From Candidatus Saccharibacteria bacterium oral taxon 488 (GTDB lineage: Bacteria > Patescibacteriota > Saccharimonadia > Saccharimonadales > Saccharimonadaceae), in NCBI GenBank assembly GCA_010202465.1, contig CP047919.1:496001-560000 (forward strand): 64,000 nucleotides of DNA. Direction: 5' to 3'. This document shows positions 1 through 7,642 of the stretch, one piece after another (the first letter of the stretch is position 1; every line of letters starts with the position of its first letter). The notes under the pieces are model-generated. The model made no database searches. It saw nothing but the letters and a program-made list of their open reading frames with translations, and had not been told where the DNA came from. The position numbers and the translations under genes were made by a program.

Positions 1-666
1 ATTGGTGCAATCTCTGGCGCGCACATTAACCCAGCCGTGACGTTCGGTCTCTGGACGATGCGCAAGCTTCGAGCTATACTTGTGCCGTTCTACTGGGCAG
101 CACAATTCCTTGGCGCGATGGCTGCCGTTGTCTTGATGGGAGCAATTTCATCAGGCAGCTTCGTCATTAACTTTGACCAATTCACCACTTTCTCGTGGGC
201 GATCTTTGTCGTCGAGCTCGTCGGTATGGCGGTCTTTATGTTTGGCATCAGCGCAGCCCTATCGCGCACTGATCTCAAGAATACCAGTAAAGCCGTGGTC
301 ATTGGTATGTCATTGACACTTGGCTTGGTGGTTAGCGGTGCATTGCTACCACTCGCCCAAAATGCTGCTGTTCAAAAGTACCAAGAAGAGCAAGCAAATG
401 CGACTCGGCAAACTCAGCAGCTAAAGGATCAGCGCACCTACCCACGCGAAGTGTATATCAGCGGTGCAACACTGAACCCGGCAGTTGCTCTAGCGGTTAC
501 GGAAAAGACTAACTCACAGCTACAAAATGCTTCGGCACCAGCACAAAAAGCAGAGAAGCTGTATACCCGCCTCAGCCTTGAAGTAATCGCTGCGACGCTC
601 GTTGGTGCAGCACTCGGCGGTAACTTGTTCTTGCTCATCAACTACCGCAATAAGGAAGAAGAGTAA
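1..666 (+). CDS. Aquaporin/MIP-family channel (5' end outside window)
   Basis: Membrane channel for water or small neutral solutes. The frame is open from base 1, so only the C-terminal 221 residues are seen. Both signature NPA boxes are present: SGAHINPAV at the window edge (Asn at about residue 10) and GATLNPAVALA (about residues 155-165), with hydrophobic helices between and after them. Unusual is a hydrophilic, Gln/Glu/Lys-rich segment of about 25 residues just before the second NPA box, longer than the loop expected there. A strong terminator follows the stop codon. The family call is secure; water versus glycerol selectivity cannot be judged because the upstream helices are missing. Confidence 0.88.
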   Translation: MGAISGAHINPAVTFGLWTMRKLRAILVPFYWAAQFLGAMAAVVLMGAISSGSFVINFDQFTTFSWAIFVVELVGMAVFMFGISAALSRTDLKNTSKAVVIGMSLTLGLVVSGALLPLAQNAAVQKYQEEQANATRQTQQLKDQRTYPREVYISGATLNPAVALAVTEKTNSQLQNASAPAQKAEKLYTRLSLEVIAATLVGAALGGNLFLLINYRNKEEE

Positions 667-686
667 ATCATAGTTCTACCATAACG

Positions 687-717
687 ATATCCCGCCTCTT
701 TTGGCGGGATATTTTTT
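687..717 (+). terminator. Rho-independent terminator of the aquaporin gene
   Basis: A perfect 10-bp stem (687-696 with 703-712, ATATCCCGCC / GGCGGGATAT) has a 6-nt loop and is followed by a T-rich tail. It sits between the convergent aquaporin and rmuC genes. Confidence 0.85.
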
Positions 718-720
718 GCG

Positions 721-1791
721 TTAATCTTCCTGTGCCGGTCGATCGATTAATTCCGGCTGCGTTTGCTGCTCGCCGCCAGCGATTCGCACCACGTCTTTAT
801 CAATCTTACCCAGCTCTTTGTACGAATTATTATAGTGCCCAACTGTAGTACTGAGACTCTTGCCCATCTTGGTCAGTAGCTCATCAAACTTCTTAATATG
901 CACGCCCAGCTGACCGACACGCACTTGAATATCCTTGGCCTGCTCTTCAATTTGTAAACTCCTCAGGCCCTGCAGCACCGTCTGCAAATACGCCAAAAAG
1001 CTAGTCGGGCTGACGATAATCACGCGCTTGTCACGAAAGGCATATTCAATCAAATCGCGGCTCGAACTGCCCGTACCAACATTGTTGATGAGCAGGTCAT
1101 AATACAGCGACTCACTGGGGATAAACATAAAGGCGAAATCCATAGTGTTCTCCCGCGGGCGAATATATTTGCTAGTCTCGTCAATGCGCCCCTTCAGATC
1201 AGCCTTCACCTTATTCAGCCACAGCTCGCGCTCAGCCTTGGTCTCGGCGTTAATCATCCGGTTGTAATTTTCCAAGCTAAACTTACTGTCCACTGGCAAA
1301 ATCTGCCCCTTATCCAGAAAGATAACTGCATCAACAATTTCGCCGTCCTTGAATCGGTACTGCATCTGAAACTGCTTGGCGGGCAGCACGTTATCCAGCA
1401 CACTCTCCAGATAAAACTCGCCGAACACGCCGCGCTGCTTGGGGTTTTGCAGGACATTCTGCAGGGTTTTTAGGTCAGTCGCCACGTCAACCACCCGCTT
1501 GTTCGTCTCATCCAACTTCGCCAGCCGCTGTGTCACGTCCGCCACCAGCTTGGCACTTTCCGACAGCTGCTTTTGCACCGAGGTTTGTACCTGAGCGTTA
1601 CTGCGTTCGAGTTTGTCACTGACTGATTCATTTAGCTTGGCGATAGTCCGCCCCAGCTCCACTACGTCAGTTTTAATGAGCTCGACTGAGGATTGCTGCT
1701 TCAGCTCGCCTAGCTTTGATTGCAGCACAAACAACGTCGCGCCCAAACCCATAACAATAATAACTAAGAGAATAATGATAATGATTTCCAT
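721..1791 (-). CDS. rmuC: RmuC-family DNA recombination protein
   Basis: Predicted RmuC, a nuclease-related protein known to limit recombination at inverted repeats. The 356-aa protein has an N-terminal membrane anchor (residues 2-22), a long charged coiled coil (about 25-110) and the conserved RmuC domain (about 115-330) with GVFGEFYLESVL, VDSKFSLENY and FMFIPSE motifs. It has its own promoter: TTGTCT at 1821-1826, 17-bp spacer, TACACT at 1798-1803. The ATG lies only 6 nt after the -10 box, so the message is predicted to be leaderless. Length and domain order are typical. Confidence 0.92.
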   Translation of the reverse strand: MEIIIIILLVIIVMGLGATLFVLQSKLGELKQQSSVELIKTDVVELGRTIAKLNESVSDKLERSNAQVQTSVQKQLSESAKLVADVTQRLAKLDETNKRVVDVATDLKTLQNVLQNPKQRGVFGEFYLESVLDNVLPAKQFQMQYRFKDGEIVDAVIFLDKGQILPVDSKFSLENYNRMINAETKAERELWLNKVKADLKGRIDETSKYIRPRENTMDFAFMFIPSESLYYDLLINNVGTGSSSRDLIEYAFRDKRVIIVSPTSFLAYLQTVLQGLRSLQIEEQAKDIQVRVGQLGVHIKKFDELLTKMGKSLSTTVGHYNNSYKELGKIDKDVVRIAGGEQQTQPELIDRPAQED

Positions 1792-1797
1792 ACTCTT

Positions 1798-1826
1798 AGT
1801 GTACAGGGATTACAGAGACAAGACAA
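1798..1826 (-). promoter_or_regulatory. rmuC promoter, leaderless geometry
   Basis: Minus-strand TTGTCT (-35, 1826-1821), 17-bp spacer, TACACT (-10, 1803-1798). The start codon begins 6 nt downstream, leaving no room for a ribosome-binding site. Confidence 0.65.
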
Positions 1827-2304
1827 CTCGCGCCAGCAGGACGAATATAGCCAAAAAGATAATCGCCGCCACGTTGCCGCGGATCCGGTTCAGCCACATT
1901 GCGGTTGCGTATACGAAGCCAAACGCCACGGTTGTCACTATCAACGATAACCACCACGCCTCGGCAGTCGAGACGCCAACACCCCACAGTGCACCAACCG
2001 CCGCGAGCACCACGAGCAGCGGCCGCCGAACTCGATTGAGGGCGATAATTGGTACGAGCATAACGCTGACCAATACCAGCGCAACGTAGGCACCGATTTG
2101 CGCACTGTTTGTACACATTGACGGGTCGGCCGTCGGACCGCAAATAATCTGCTTTAGGATAAAGCGATCAAGCGCCAGGGCAATCAGCCATGTCACGACA
2201 CCGCCAACCATACCGCTGACGACAACTCGCCAGAACACCGCCGGCGTCACAGGAAACATATAGTCTGATTCTTCCTCGTGAAAAACTTTTTCAAACCACT
2301 TCAC
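1810..2304 (-). CDS. Small integral membrane protein, unknown function
   Basis: Family not recognised. From the GTG at 2304 it gives 164 residues with about five hydrophobic helices and a short charged N-terminus (KWFEKVFHEEESDY). A cysteine pair lies in a loop (ICGPTADPSMCTN), possibly a disulfide on the outer face. The GTG is chosen because an extended -10 (TGCTATAGT, hexamer 2315-2320) lies just upstream. An in-frame TTG at 2343 falls upstream of that promoter, and an ATG at 2259 would remove the charged N-terminus. It follows the PAP2 gene, and its promoter lies just upstream of its own start. Confidence 0.6.
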   Translation of the reverse strand: MKWFEKVFHEEESDYMFPVTPAVFWRVVVSGMVGGVVTWLIALALDRFILKQIICGPTADPSMCTNSAQIGAYVALVLVSVMLVPIIALNRVRRPLLVVLAAVGALWGVGVSTAEAWWLSLIVTTVAFGFVYATAMWLNRIRGNVAAIIFLAIFVLLARVVLSL

Positions 2305-2345
2305 AATAGATACAACTATAGCAGTAATTTGATAAAACCGCAACC

Positions 2346-2828
2346 CTATTTTGCAGTGCGTGACGCCCGTCGCAATGGCATGTACCAGAATATACCCACC
2401 CAGGCAATAATGAGCCCCCCAGCCACATCAAGCGGCGTATGCACCAGCGCCACCACCCGCCCTATACTGACCAGCAGCGTCATCACTAAACAGGCCACGG
2501 CCCACCCTCGACACTTCGCGCCGAACCACACCGCCAACGTGATGGCCATAGTGAATAGAGCATGATCAGACGGGAAGCCCGGATTATCCAAAAACGAGGC
2601 GCCGGCGCTCACGCCCGCTAGCTCAAACGGACGGAGACCTGATGGCTGATACAGTAACCCGATAATTTTCGCTGTCACAAATGCCGTCAATCCCGCCATC
2701 AACACTCGCATATACACTTGATAGCGCCGGCCTCGCGGTACATGTCGGATGAGCGTATACATCCCGATCAACACCACCGGGATCACCAGCCCGTCGGCAA
2801 TAATTTTCACCATCCATGAGATATCCAT
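2346..2828 (-). CDS. PAP2-family membrane phosphatase
   Basis: Likely a lipid or isoprenyl (undecaprenyl) pyrophosphate phosphatase of the PAP2 superfamily acting at the membrane surface. The three family motifs are visible in 160 residues: K-x(n)-RP (KIIGLLYQPSGLRPF), PSDHA (variant of PSGH) and SIGRVVALVHTPLDVAGG (variant of S-R-x5-H-x3-D). The ATG at 2828 is chosen because a strong promoter (TTGACG, 16 bp, TATAAT at 2836-2841) ends 7 nt before it; the longer frame starting at 2951 would run into the divergent tRNA-Gln gene. Substrate is inferred from the family only. Confidence 0.83.
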   Translation of the reverse strand: MDISWMVKIIADGLVIPVVLIGMYTLIRHVPRGRRYQVYMRVLMAGLTAFVTAKIIGLLYQPSGLRPFELAGVSAGASFLDNPGFPSDHALFTMAITLAVWFGAKCRGWAVACLVMTLLVSIGRVVALVHTPLDVAGGLIIAWVGIFWYMPLRRASRTAK

Positions 2829-2835
2829 AAGCCCC

Positions 2836-2863
2836 ATTATACCCTGCTGGGCGTCGGCGTCAA
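2836..2863 (-). promoter_or_regulatory. Promoter of the PAP2 gene
   Basis: Minus-strand TTGACG (2863-2858), 16-bp spacer, consensus TATAAT (2841-2836). The ATG at 2828 starts 7 nt after the -10 box. Position relative to the tRNA decides the start codon. Confidence 0.7.
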
Positions 2864-2885
2864 ACCCTGAGCTCAACCCGCCAGC

Positions 2886-2914
2886 TTGCGCCGCTTTACC
2901 ATTCGTAGTATAAT
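2886..2914 (+). promoter_or_regulatory. tRNA-Gln promoter
   Basis: TTGCGC (-35, 2886-2891), exactly 17 bp, TATAAT (-10, 2909-2914), followed 12 nt later by the mature tRNA 5' end. Confidence 0.7.
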
Positions 2915-2925
2915 CAGACACGCAT

Positions 2926-3000
2926 TGGGGATTCGCCAAGTGGTAAGGCACCGGGTTCTGGTCCCGGCATTCGGGGGTTCGAATCCCTCATCCCCAGCCA
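2926..3000 (+). tRNA. tRNA-Gln (anticodon CTG), CCA encoded
   Basis: Cloverleaf of 75 nt. The 7-bp acceptor stem TGGGGAT / ATCCCCA closes the molecule, the anticodon stem CCGGG/CCCGG holds loop TTCTGGT (anticodon CTG, reads CAG), the T arm contains GGTTCGAATCC, and the discriminator G is followed by an encoded CCA. It has its own promoter and terminator. Confidence 0.93.
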
Positions 3001-3008
3001 AGAAAAAG

Positions 3009-3036
3009 GATTGACGTTTTGTCAATCTTTTTTCTT
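3009..3036 (+). terminator. Terminator after tRNA-Gln (bidirectional)
   Basis: GATTGAC / GTCAATC stem (3009-3015 with 3021-3027), 5-nt loop, then TTTTTTCTT. A-rich sequence on the other side allows it to serve the convergent minus-strand membrane gene as well, whose stop codon lies inside the hairpin. Confidence 0.85.
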
Positions 3037-3522
3037 ACGCTTTGGTTTGGCATGAGCCTGGTGGTCAGCTGACTTTTTTTGAGGTTTTACCGCGGTTGTC
3101 GCGCCCTGGCCGAAACCGCTTGCCCATATCGCCAAAATCCACACGCCAGCTAGAAACAGGAGCGACCAGCTACCGCCCGGCAGGTCAAACGTCGCCCCAA
3201 ATATCATTGACACTCCGTGACAGAACGCCATGCTTTCTAGCAGCGTCAACAGTAGTAGCGCCACGATGCCCATCATGGCACTGACCTTTCTCAATCTAGC
3301 CGATATATCCATGGCCAGCAGGAACGGCAACGCCCCAATCTCTGCGACAACGAGAACGATGGCGCACACTGCCGCCATCACGCTCGGCAATCCAGCGAGC
3401 ATTGATGGAAACTTATCAAACGAAAATAGCTGGCTCAAGACGATGACGAGAATATATCCGGCAACGATTAACCGCACAATTTGCACGACTGATATTGGTC
3501 GTTTGGTTGATGTTTTCTTCAT
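3022..3522 (-). CDS. Membrane protein with basic C-terminal tail, unknown function
   Basis: Not assigned to a family. The 166-aa product has about four hydrophobic helices (roughly residues 14-32, 44-72, 79-97, 117-137) arranged somewhat like small DoxX/MauE-type proteins, but no redox motif is visible. The tail is rich in Lys, Arg and His (ending AKPKRKKKD) and is probably cytoplasmic. Promoter TTGAGC, 17 bp, TATACT (3529-3534) ends 6 nt before the ATG, so leaderless translation is predicted. Confidence 0.65.
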   Translation of the reverse strand: MKKTSTKRPISVVQIVRLIVAGYILVIVLSQLFSFDKFPSMLAGLPSVMAAVCAIVLVVAEIGALPFLLAMDISARLRKVSAMMGIVALLLLTLLESMAFCHGVSMIFGATFDLPGGSWSLLFLAGVWILAIWASGFGQGATTAVKPQKKSADHQAHAKPKRKKKD

Positions 3523-3769
3523 AGATATAGTATACCGCTCCGCTCTAAAAAGCTCAAGCTTGTTGTATTATTTACCAAAACGCTTGCTTTTTTTACTAAA
3601 AACACGTACAGTAACAACAAGCGAACGATACAAAAACAAACACTACTGACGTTTCTTTCGCTCTACGATATCCACCACAACAAAATACCGTTACGAGTAT
3701 GTAGCGGTATTTTCCGTTGTTGGATAAATCACAACGCTATATATAGCGTATACGTGCTATAGTAACAAT
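3523..3769. other. Intergenic region with promoters and inverted repeats
   Basis: No coding frame is convincing here. It holds the minus-strand promoter of the preceding membrane gene, a 9-bp inverted repeat AAAATACCG / CGGTATTTT (3682-3690 with 3705-3713) that could end a plus-strand transcript, and the palindrome plus extended -10 of the ParB-like gene. A looser GCTTGTTG / CAACAAGC pair flanks a T-rich stretch near 3555-3625; its meaning is unknown. Confidence 0.5.
3734..3749. promoter_or_regulatory. 16-bp perfect palindrome, probable operator
   Basis: ACGCTATATATAGCGT is perfectly self-complementary. It covers the -35 position of the ParB-like gene, whose extended -10 is TGCTATAGT (hexamer 3758-3763). 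Because that gene encodes a helix-turn-helix ParB relative, autoregulation is a reasonable inference. Half-site similarity to the -10 itself (GCTATA) may be coincidence. Confidence 0.5.
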
Positions 3770-4894
3770 ATGAAAGAACATTGTGAGTCGAGAGGGTTTG
3801 TTGAGTTTGGTCCAAAAAATACCGCACCCGTACCATTACCTGCTATTAACGAAATTGAGCAGATTCGTAAAACCTATGATCCAGGGGCAATCACTGAACT
3901 AGCGACTTCAATCGTTCACGAGGAAGACGGTAATACTTGGTTCGATATGTACAATCCTCTCCTAGCCGCCTGCCTCACACCAGAGGAGGCGGAGCAATAC
4001 CTCAAGGAACACGCTGCGTTTCATAAAGGATCTCAGTCAATCGATAATCTCACACCGGATGATGATGGTAACTACGTCATCCTAATCTCTGGGCATCGTC
4101 GTAAACGCGCTATCGAGCAGTTACTGAGCCAACATGGCATTGCGCCGGAGTGCACCCTAGTAAATGTCAATCTTCGCCGTGGCATTACCTTTGAGGAAGC
4201 ACTCGTTGCTCAAGTGCGCGAGAATACGCACGAGAAAGTGTCGCCTACTGAAACCGCCAAATATATCGAGCAACTACACGCCTACCTCGAGAATAAAGAA
4301 GGGGCACAGCCGACCTACAGGCGACTGTCTATGATGACCGGTATTAGCGAGGGTATCATTAGTACTGCGCTACGATTTCAACGCTTACCGGAAAGCATCC
4401 GATTACTTGCCACCACTCATGGCGATATCCTCCCTTACTCGACTCTCGTAAGGCTCGAGCCACTAATGCGCAAACGAGGTGAGCTGTATGATAAGTTACT
4501 CTCGCTCGGGCAAACGCTGGATGGAGAAGATCGTAAGACCTATGTCAAAAATCACCTTCATATCGTGGCGAATACCATTGTTGAAGGCCTCCTTGGCGCC
4601 AAGAAGCGCAATCACTATATTCAACAGCAGATTAGTGACATAGAACTACGAATTATCAATGCCCAGCCCAGCTTTGACCTTATAGCAGAAACCAGCTCTA
4701 GATCTCAGCGAAAGGCATCAGAGATCCGCCTCGGTAAGACAGCCGTATCGGCCTTACGTCATGCCTATGGAGACGATCCAAGAAATATGCCACCCGAACA
4801 GCTAGCTGACCTCGAGGAGTTCGTCGCAAAAGCCAATGCATTAGCAGCCCCTGCTGTCAATGACTACGAACAAGAGTCGCTGCTATCCGCCTAA
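3770..4894 (+). CDS. ParB/Spo0J-like DNA-binding protein (solitary)
   Basis: 374-aa ParB-superfamily protein. Visible are the ParB arginine box ISGHRRKRA (residues 107-114), the ENTHEKVSPTETA helix (151-163) corresponding to the ENLQR-type motif, and a helix-turn-helix around 183-206. An acidic insertion (about residues 50-100) makes the nuclease/CTPase-like N-domain longer than in canonical ParB. No parA or parS cluster is nearby, so chromosome segregation is unlikely to be its only role; a transcriptional or plasmid-derived role is possible. The ATG starts 6 nt after the -10 hexamer, predicting a leaderless message. The stop overlaps the convergent trmD stop by 4 bp. Confidence 0.8.
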   Translation: MKEHCESRGFVEFGPKNTAPVPLPAINEIEQIRKTYDPGAITELATSIVHEEDGNTWFDMYNPLLAACLTPEEAEQYLKEHAAFHKGSQSIDNLTPDDDGNYVILISGHRRKRAIEQLLSQHGIAPECTLVNVNLRRGITFEEALVAQVRENTHEKVSPTETAKYIEQLHAYLENKEGAQPTYRRLSMMTGISEGIISTALRFQRLPESIRLLATTHGDILPYSTLVRLEPLMRKRGELYDKLLSLGQTLDGEDRKTYVKNHLHIVANTIVEGLLGAKKRNHYIQQQISDIELRIINAQPSFDLIAETSSRSQRKASEIRLGKTAVSALRHAYGDDPRNMPPEQLADLEEFVAKANALAAPAVNDYEQESLLSA

Positions 4895-5550
4895 TCGACA
4901 GCCGCTTTTTGCGACTGCTGTTCGCGCCACTCGGCGATCTTGCCGTGATGCCCGCTCAGCAAGACTTCCGGCACCCACAGGCCATTAAATACCTCCGGCC
5001 GAGTGTACTGCGGATACTCTAGTGTTTCGCCGTCTGAGAAACTCTCAATCTCCGCTGATGTTTCACCGCCCAGTACACCTGGCAGCAGCCGCACGATCGA
5101 GTCAATGATGGTCATTGCCGGCAGCTCGCCACCAGTCAACACAAAATCACCGATGCTCCACTGCTCATCAACCAATTCCATAATGCGCTCATCAACGCCC
5201 TCATAGCGCCCACAGATTATAATGAGTCCCCGGCTATCATCCGCCGCCACACGCGCCATCGCCTGTCGCCAGCGTCGACCGCGCGGGCTCATCAAGACAA
5301 CCTTTGCGCTCTCATCTCGCGACCTCGCAAACTCCACCGCCCGCCACAACGGCTCAATCATTAGTAGCATCCCATCGCCACCGCCATATGGCGTATCATC
5401 GACTTGCTGCCGCGACCCCAGGCCAAATTCACGCAAGTTCACCGTCTCGAGCGAAACGATGCCGTCTTTTTGCGCCTTCCACATCATTGAATTTCCAAAG
5501 ACTTCAGAAAACATCTCGGGGAACAGGGTAATAACTTGAAATTTTCGCAT
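4891..5550 (-). CDS. trmD: tRNA (guanine37-N1)-methyltransferase TrmD
   Basis: Methylates G37 next to the anticodon of Leu, Pro and Arg tRNAs using S-adenosylmethionine, preventing frameshifting. The 219-aa protein has the trefoil-knot SAM motifs: VDDTPYGGGDGMLL, IICGRYEGVDERI and SIGDFVLTGGELPAM, then the C-terminal VPEVLLSGHHGKIAEWR tRNA-binding element. It is separated from rpsP, unlike the usual rpsP-rimM-trmD operon. TATAAT ends 7 nt before the ATG (leaderless prediction). Confidence 0.96.
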   Translation of the reverse strand: MRKFQVITLFPEMFSEVFGNSMMWKAQKDGIVSLETVNLREFGLGSRQQVDDTPYGGGDGMLLMIEPLWRAVEFARSRDESAKVVLMSPRGRRWRQAMARVAADDSRGLIIICGRYEGVDERIMELVDEQWSIGDFVLTGGELPAMTIIDSIVRLLPGVLGGETSAEIESFSDGETLEYPQYTRPEVFNGLWVPEVLLSGHHGKIAEWREQQSQKAAVD

Positions 5551-5585
5551 ATTCTTAATTATACCGCGCCCACATAGAAACCACC

Positions 5586-5616
5586 AAAAAACCGCCCTCT
5601 AGCCAGGCGGTTTTTT
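5586..5616. terminator. Bidirectional terminator between trmD and khpA
   Basis: AAAAAACCGCC (5586-5596) pairs with GGCGGTTTTTT (5606-5616) across a 9-nt loop. It ends the minus-strand khpA transcript; the trmD promoter lies just beyond it. The stretch 5617-5698 holds only the khpA 3' region, with a CTCGCATA direct repeat of unknown meaning. Confidence 0.85.
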
Positions 5617-5698
5617 AGCACAAATAAGGCTCTCAATGGTTACCCATTGCTCGCATAGAGCTGTTCTCGCATATTGTCTGTGCTTGAACTAGTTATGA

Positions 5699-6091
5699 TT
5701 ATATATCAAGGTCGTCCAGTTCTGCAAGCTCTTTTCGAGCATTTTCTGCATAAGAAGAGCTATTTTCCACAGTCTCATCTGTTGAGTTGTCCACAGTGTT
5801 ATCATCTGAAGCGGCAGTCGTAGCTTGCTTGGCGCTTGTAAAGCCATCATTATTGACGATTTTCAGGTTGTAGCGCGCATCATTTTTCGTCCCCAATGCC
5901 CTGAGCAGCGTCCGCAGACTTTGCGCTGTACCGCCACGCTTACCGATGACCCGACCGAGATCCTCTGGGTTGACCGTCAGCGTGAGTAACACCCCTTTTT
6001 CGTCAATCAAACGCTCGACGACGACATCTTCTGGATGCCCAACCAGCGCCTTTACTACGTATTCTACAAATTGCTGATCTATCGTTGACAT
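5699..6091 (-). CDS. khpA: KH-domain RNA-binding protein KhpA
   Basis: Small single-KH-domain RNA-binding protein (YlqC/KhpA family), which in other bacteria acts on cell envelope and division mRNAs. Residues 1-77 form the KH domain with the GxxG loop VIGKRGGTAQSLR; an acidic Ser/Asn/Thr-rich tail of about 50 residues follows and is longer than in the usual 75-80-aa KhpA. The start at 6091 is fixed by a strong Shine-Dalgarno AGGAGGGG; the open frame extends further upstream but lacks one there. An extended -10 TGCTATACT (6123-6128) supplies a leadered promoter, so it is separately expressed downstream of mltG. Confidence 0.88.
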   Translation of the reverse strand: MSTIDQQFVEYVVKALVGHPEDVVVERLIDEKGVLLTLTVNPEDLGRVIGKRGGTAQSLRTLLRALGTKNDARYNLKIVNNDGFTSAKQATTAASDDNTVDNSTDETVENSSSYAENARKELAELDDLDI

Positions 6092-6152
6092 ACTGCCCCT
6101 CCTTGGAATTAACTGTACTCCTAGTATAGCATAGGCGATTTGCCGAGGGCAA

Positions 6153-7241
6153 CTATGGCAACTGGCACTTTTTGGCGCAGTGGGCGGTAATGTTCGCTTT
6201 GTGCTCAGCCTCGGTCTTCGCAAAATAAGTTATGTTGTCGTCGCCGCTCAAGAAATAAAGGTAATCCTCCTGGGCTGGATCGGCCGCAGCATTCAGTGCC
6301 GCGAGACCAGGCGAAGCGATTGGCCCAGGCGGCAGCCCCTTGTGAATGCGCGTATTGTACGGTGAATTAAGCGTGTGCGAGCGAGCGACGCCAGCCTTAT
6401 CGGCGGCATAATGATAGGTCACGTCTGACCCGAGTGGCATATCCTTTTTCAGACGGTTATAAAACACGCTGGCAATCCGCCGCATATCCTCACAGGTCGC
6501 TTTACCCGGGCAGCCAATTGACTCGCGCTGAACAATCGAAGCCAGCGTCAAGCCCTGATACAGCGACAGCCCTCGCGCCGCAAATTTTTTCTCGAGATTA
6601 TTCTCAGCCACCACCCGGTCTAGCTCGCTGATGGCCCGCTGCAAGGCCTGCTGGGCGGTGGCGTCTGACGGCAAGAAGTACGTATCGCCATAGATATAGC
6701 CCTCGAGATCGGCGGTCGCTGGCTTGCTTTTCATGACCGCACCGGTATACGTAGCGGCGAAGGCGGCTGTAATTTGCTCATCGCTGTAGCCAGCGCGCTT
6801 GAGGGCGCTGGCTACATCGGTCTTTTGAGTAGCGGGAGTCGAGGTCTTGTCGCGTAGTGTTGCCCCTGGATAAAATAGTACCGAACGCCGATCCGGTTTG
6901 CCACCGAGTAAATGCTTAAGCACCGACGCCACATCTTGATCTTGTGTAAAGCTGTACACGCCCTTGTTGAAGGTGCCGGTAACGTTATTTAACTTGAGGT
7001 AAATCGTCATGGCAAAGGCGCTGCGAATAATTTTTTTATCTTCAAGTTTTTTGGCGATAACCTGTGCCGTGTCGCCACTGGCGATTTCGACACTAATTTT
7101 TTGCCGCGCCCCGGCGTTGACCGGACGAAGCATTTGTTTGTACCAAATGACGCTGCCAAGTATCACCACACCCGCCACCGCGACAACTGCCGATACGATA
7201 ATGAGCCACAACCGCCGTTTTTTGATCTTCATTTTCTTCAT
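6153..7241 (-). CDS. mltG: Endolytic murein transglycosylase MltG
   Basis: Cleaves nascent peptidoglycan glycan strands at the membrane and sets their length. 362 aa: basic N-terminus, transmembrane segment (about 11-33), LysM-like N-domain (50-110) and the YceG catalytic core with LASIVQRES (catalytic Glu in the E-S pair) and the closing SPYNTRIHKGLPPGPIASPG block. Two cysteine pairs (CPGKATC and CAKKC) could form extracytoplasmic disulfides. The start overlaps the ruvX stop by 4 bp, a usual RuvX-MltG pairing in bacteria. Confidence 0.93.
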   Translation of the reverse strand: MKKMKIKKRRLWLIIVSAVVAVAGVVILGSVIWYKQMLRPVNAGARQKISVEIASGDTAQVIAKKLEDKKIIRSAFAMTIYLKLNNVTGTFNKGVYSFTQDQDVASVLKHLLGGKPDRRSVLFYPGATLRDKTSTPATQKTDVASALKRAGYSDEQITAAFAATYTGAVMKSKPATADLEGYIYGDTYFLPSDATAQQALQRAISELDRVVAENNLEKKFAARGLSLYQGLTLASIVQRESIGCPGKATCEDMRRIASVFYNRLKKDMPLGSDVTYHYAADKAGVARSHTLNSPYNTRIHKGLPPGPIASPGLAALNAAADPAQEDYLYFLSGDDNITYFAKTEAEHKANITAHCAKKCQLP

Positions 7242-7642
7242 CCGTGCACCTCCAAATAATCTTGCAAAATAATACTCGCTGCCTCGGCATCGATGTCGCC
7301 TTTATCTTTGATCTTGCCAGCTAGGCGCTGTTCGGCCTGAACACTGGTTAGCGACTCATCCTGATAAGCGATCTCGGCATCAATGTCCAGCTGACCCAGC
7401 CGCCTAACAAAATCGACCACGAACTCTGTTTGTTGTGTTGGCTCGCCGGACTGATTACGCGGATAGCCGACCACTACCAGCGAGATATCGTGCCGCAACA
7501 TGATCTCTGCCAGCTCCTTCATGACCCGCTCGTCATTAGCCACCCAGCCAAACGGTACCGCGATCCGCACCTGTGAATCGGCCATAGCTAAACCAATCCG
7601 CTTCTCGCCCACATCTAGCGCTAGAAAGTTTTTAGCTTTCAT
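7238..7642 (-). CDS. ruvX: Putative Holliday-junction resolvase RuvX/YqgF
   Basis: RNase H-fold nuclease of the RuvX family, implicated in pre-16S rRNA 5'-end processing (YqgF) and junction resolution. 134 aa with LALDVGEKRIGLAMAD (first catalytic Asp), VVVGYPRNQSGEPT, YQDESLTSVQAEQRL and a C-terminal Asp-rich DAEAASIILQDYL. Overlaps both neighbours (11 bp with the upstream gene, 4 bp with mltG), so translation is probably coupled. Confidence 0.93.
   Translation of the reverse strand: MKAKNFLALDVGEKRIGLAMADSQVRIAVPFGWVANDERVMKELAEIMLRHDISLVVVGYPRNQSGEPTQQTEFVVDFVRRLGQLDIDAEIAYQDESLTSVQAEQRLAGKIKDKGDIDAEAASIILQDYLEVHG

Noticed and set aside
2829..2951. Upstream extension of the PAP2 gene
   Set aside because: It would overlap the divergent tRNA-Gln and its promoter, and lies upstream of the PAP2 gene's own promoter.
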